From Thermoproteota archaeon (GTDB lineage Archaea > Thermoproteota > Thermoprotei > Thermoproteales > Thermocladiaceae), in contig JAADDN010000157.1 of NCBI GenBank assembly GCA_013153895.1, forward strand, positions 1-7,109: a DNA stretch of 7,109 nucleotides. The letters are read 5' to 3'. The notes under the pieces are model-generated. The model had not been told where the DNA came from, made no database searches, and saw nothing but the letters and a program-made list of their open reading frames with translations. This document shows positions 5,718-7,109 of this stretch, piece after piece. Within the stretch, counting starts at the first letter, position 1, and each line of letters starts with the position of its first letter. The translations under genes were made by a program, and so were the position numbers.

Positions 5718-5792
5718 TTAACGTAGTCTCTGTTCGATCTTCTAGATGATGCCGTTAAAGTTTTAATAATGTTTAACGTACTATTTTAACGG
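5718..5792. repeat. Four TTAACG motifs in the divergent promoter region
   Basis: TTAACG occurs on the plus strand at 5718-5723, 5773-5778 and 5786-5791, and in reverse as CGTTAA at 5753-5758. Two copies form a perfect 8-bp inverted repeat, CCGTTAAA (5752-5759) and TTTAACGG (5785-5792), which flanks the TATA box of the superoxide reductase gene. Two copies extend to TTAACGTA (5718-5725 and 5773-5780). The arrangement resembles an operator set for a transcription factor, but no regulator gene is in the window. The repeat is seen directly; its function is inferred. Confidence 0.55.
5761..5769 (+). promoter_or_regulatory. TATA box for the superoxide reductase gene
   Basis: TTTTAATAA is preceded by AAAG, a fair BRE-TATA match, and ends 28 nt before the ATG at 5798. 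A message starting at or a few bases before the ATG is expected. The GGGGAG at 5791-5796 lies only 1 nt from the ATG, too close to serve as a normal Shine-Dalgarno site. The box sits between the two arms of an inverted repeat. Confidence 0.55.
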
Positions 5793-5797
5793 GGAGA

Positions 5798-6172
5798 ATG
5801 AGCATAAGAAACTACATATATGGGGAGGGTAATCTTCCTGATAATGTGAGAGAGAAAGCTAGGACTCATCTACCACTGTTAGAATGTCCTGATAAGGTTA
5901 AGGAGGGTGAGATCTTGAGGCTCAGGATAAGGGTTGAAGGTCATCCTAACAGGATTGATCATTACATATCTAGTATTGATGTATATTTTAGCGAGGATGA
6001 TAGACCTTTCAATCCTGTGAAGATTGCTCATATAGAGCTCATGCCTGAGTATGCTGAACCAATAATAGAGCTAGGCTTGAGACTACGTAAGAGTGGGACT
6101 ATACATGTAGTTGCTTACTGCACTACTCACGGACTCTGGGAGAGTGCAAGAAGGATAGTTGTAGAGAAGTAG
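5798..6172 (+). CDS. superoxide reductase, neelaredoxin type (one-iron), with atypical active-site residues
   Basis: This 124-residue protein matches the one-iron superoxide reductases that reduce superoxide to hydrogen peroxide in anaerobes, usually with rubredoxin as electron donor. The expected iron ligands are all present: H24 (THLP), H49 (GHPN), H55 (DHYI), C108 and H111 (CTTHGLW, 108-114). The CPDKVKEGE segment (30-38) and the HPN-HYI spacing are typical. There is no N-terminal rubredoxin-like four-cysteine centre, so it is not a full desulfoferrodoxin. The loop before the first ligand normally has Glu-Lys-His; here it reads Arg22-Thr23-His24, so both the usual glutamate and the catalytic lysine are missing. 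Length equals that of the Pyrococcus enzyme. The gene is monocistronic or weakly linked to mtnA, which begins 39 bp later behind its own TATA-like box. No rubredoxin gene is in the window. Confidence 0.9.
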   Translation: MSIRNYIYGEGNLPDNVREKARTHLPLLECPDKVKEGEILRLRIRVEGHPNRIDHYISSIDVYFSEDDRPFNPVKIAHIELMPEYAEPIIELGLRLRKSGTIHVVAYCTTHGLWESARRIVVEK

Positions 6173-6182
6173 GTTAAAATAC

Positions 6183-6190
6183 TATTAATA
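6183..6190 (+). promoter_or_regulatory. Possible TATA box for mtnA
   Basis: The 39-bp gap before mtnA is A/T-rich and contains TATTAATA, preceded by GTTAAAATAC. It ends 21 nt before the GTG at 6212, matching the spacing of the other promoters here. The A/T richness of the gap makes chance matches more likely, so this is a tentative call. Confidence 0.4.
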
Positions 6191-6211
6191 TAGCATAAGC
6201 AGGGACTAGAT

Positions 6212-7109
6212 GTGAGAGAGCCTCTGCCAAGTGTCGAGAAATTGAAGGAGATCGTTAAGCCTCGGGTCAACCCACTAATATGGTGTAGTGATAGAAAGGT
6301 TCTGAAGGTTCTTGATCAGAGAAAGCTACCATTCGAGGAAGATTATTATGAAGCAGCTACAGTAGACGACATTTACAAATGTATAAGAGAGATGTATGTA
6401 CGTGGTGCACCAGCAATAGGAATATGTGCATCATATGGTATGGCAATAGCTGCATATGAAGCATGTAGGAGAGGTCTCACGATAGAGCAAGCATTAGAAC
6501 ATTTAAGGAAGTGTGGCTCCTATATAGCTTCTGCTAGACCGACCGCGGTAAACTTGGAGTGGGCTGTGAAACATATGCTTAATGTTGCCGAGAAATTATA
6601 CTCTGATGGACAGGCTAGAACTAGTCGAGAGCTTGCTGAGCTTCTCGAGAAGGAGGCTATCAGGATACAGGAGGAGGAATTTGAGATAGAGTTAAAGATT
6701 GGTATAAACGGTCTAGAAAAATTGAAGGAATGTAACGCAGTCATGACACAGTGCAACGCTGGTGGACTTGCAGGAGCGGGAATAGGTACTGCTCTAGCAC
6801 CAATGAAGGTTGCTAAATGCCTTGGAATAGATATTAAAGTATACGTACCTGAGACAAGACCATGGTTACAGGGAGCTAGATTAACAGTATATGAGCTACA
6901 TGTAGAAGGAATACCATACGTCCTGATAGCGGATACAGCAGTAGGATACGTCATGTATAGAGGAATGGTAGAGGCAGTAATAGTTGGAGCAGATAGAATA
7001 CTCAAAGATGGACACGTCATAAATAAGATAGGAACATTTAAACAAGCAGTAATAGCACATGAGCTAGGAATACCATTCTACGTAGCAGCACCAAAATCAA
7101 CATTTGACC
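6212..7109 (+). CDS. mtnA: S-methyl-5-thioribose-1-phosphate isomerase MtnA, 3' end beyond window
   Basis: The first 299 codons are present; the gene runs off the right edge (the full family length is about 350-370). MtnA converts methylthioribose-1-phosphate to methylthioribulose-1-phosphate in methylthioadenosine salvage. Visible motifs are RGAPAIG (64-70), a SARPTAVNL-type segment near 110, QCNAGGLAGAGIGTAL (starting at 180, catalytic C181), ETRPWLQGARLT, and VGADRI (starting at 258, catalytic D261) with NKIGTF after it, then PFYVAAPKSTFD at the edge. The 80-residue gap between C181 and D261 equals that between C160 and D240 of the Bacillus enzyme. CNAG separates it from the related ribose-1,5-bisphosphate isomerases and eIF2B-like proteins, though archaeal substrate use can overlap. 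The GTG at 6212 is the first start after an in-frame TAG at 6191-6193. An ATG at 6210 is in another frame and meets TGA at once. Confidence 0.93.
   Translation, partial: MREPLPSVEKLKEIVKPRVNPLIWCSDRKVLKVLDQRKLPFEEDYYEAATVDDIYKCIREMYVRGAPAIGICASYGMAIAAYEACRRGLTIEQALEHLRKCGSYIASARPTAVNLEWAVKHMLNVAEKLYSDGQARTSRELAELLEKEAIRIQEEEFEIELKIGINGLEKLKECNAVMTQCNAGGLAGAGIGTALAPMKVAKCLGIDIKVYVPETRPWLQGARLTVYELHVEGIPYVLIADTAVGYVMYRGMVEAVIVGADRILKDGHVINKIGTFKQAVIAHELGIPFYVAAPKSTFD

Noticed and set aside
5741..5755. AGATGATG as part of a C/D-box RNA in the 132-bp gap
   Set aside because: The match to the C box is imperfect and no paired D/D' and C' boxes are seen on either strand.
5791..5796. GGGGAG as a Shine-Dalgarno site for the superoxide reductase
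   Set aside because: Only 1 nt separates it from the ATG, too short for ribosome pairing. It also overlaps an arm of the inverted repeat.
6520..7020. 166-codon open frame on the minus strand
   Set aside because: It lies wholly inside mtnA, whose catalytic motifs are intact on the plus strand. Its translation is serine/threonine-rich with no recognisable domain, as expected of an antisense shadow.
6212..7109. Reading the last gene as ribose-1,5-bisphosphate isomerase or an eIF2B subunit
   Set aside because: The CNAG motif, the RGAPAIG motif and the 80-residue spacing between catalytic Cys and Asp fit MtnA best.
1..7109. CRISPR array, tRNA/rRNA genes, insertion sequences, toxin-antitoxin or defence genes
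   Set aside because: Both strands were read for regularly spaced repeats, cloverleaf-type sequence, transposase motifs and terminal repeats; none was seen, and coding density leaves almost no room for them.

Overview
The window looks like a compact stretch of chromosome from a thermophilic archaeon, most likely a Thermoproteota (crenarchaeal) lineage. Five signs support this. Arginine is coded almost only by AGA/AGG. G+C is about 40% by eye. Most genes have a TATA-like box only 19-28 nt upstream of the start codon, which suggests leaderless transcripts. Many starts are GTG. The genes themselves are archaeal types: an archaeal AspRS, a catalytically dead tRNA-endonuclease-like subunit of the kind known from crenarchaea, a DUF357-FAD synthetase fusion, and a one-iron superoxide reductase. 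The genus cannot be named from this sequence alone.

Layout: the 3' end of a probable queE (1-219, +) meets queC (961-212, -) tail to tail. QueE and QueC both act in preQ0 synthesis, the precursor of archaeosine in tRNA. To the right, on the minus strand, lie a KH/zinc-finger 'NusA-like' protein (3412-2900), aspartyl-tRNA synthetase (2846-1545) and an EndA-like structural subunit (1548-1012) that overlaps aspS by 4 bp. The left half is therefore devoted to tRNA modification, splicing and charging, plus RNA binding.

A divergent promoter region (3413-3514) also drives a plus-strand two-gene operon: a class I SAM methyltransferase (3515-4375) and an unrecognised 193-residue protein (4372-4953), joined by an ATGA overlap. 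This pair is the least explained part of the window. It collides tail to tail, with a 14-bp overlap, with a minus-strand DUF357-FAD synthetase gene (5665-4940). A second divergent promoter region (5666-5797), 132 bp long and carrying four copies of TTAACG, precedes a neelaredoxin-type superoxide reductase (5798-6172). The last gene is mtnA (from 6212, +), cut by the window edge.

No tRNA, rRNA, CRISPR array, insertion sequence or prophage-like gene is visible. The largest gap between genes is 132 bp. The window reads mainly as ordinary housekeeping chromosome. The points deserving a second look are the methyltransferase/unknown pair, the unusual active-site residues of the superoxide reductase, its repeat-rich promoter, and the domain fusion in the FAD synthetase.
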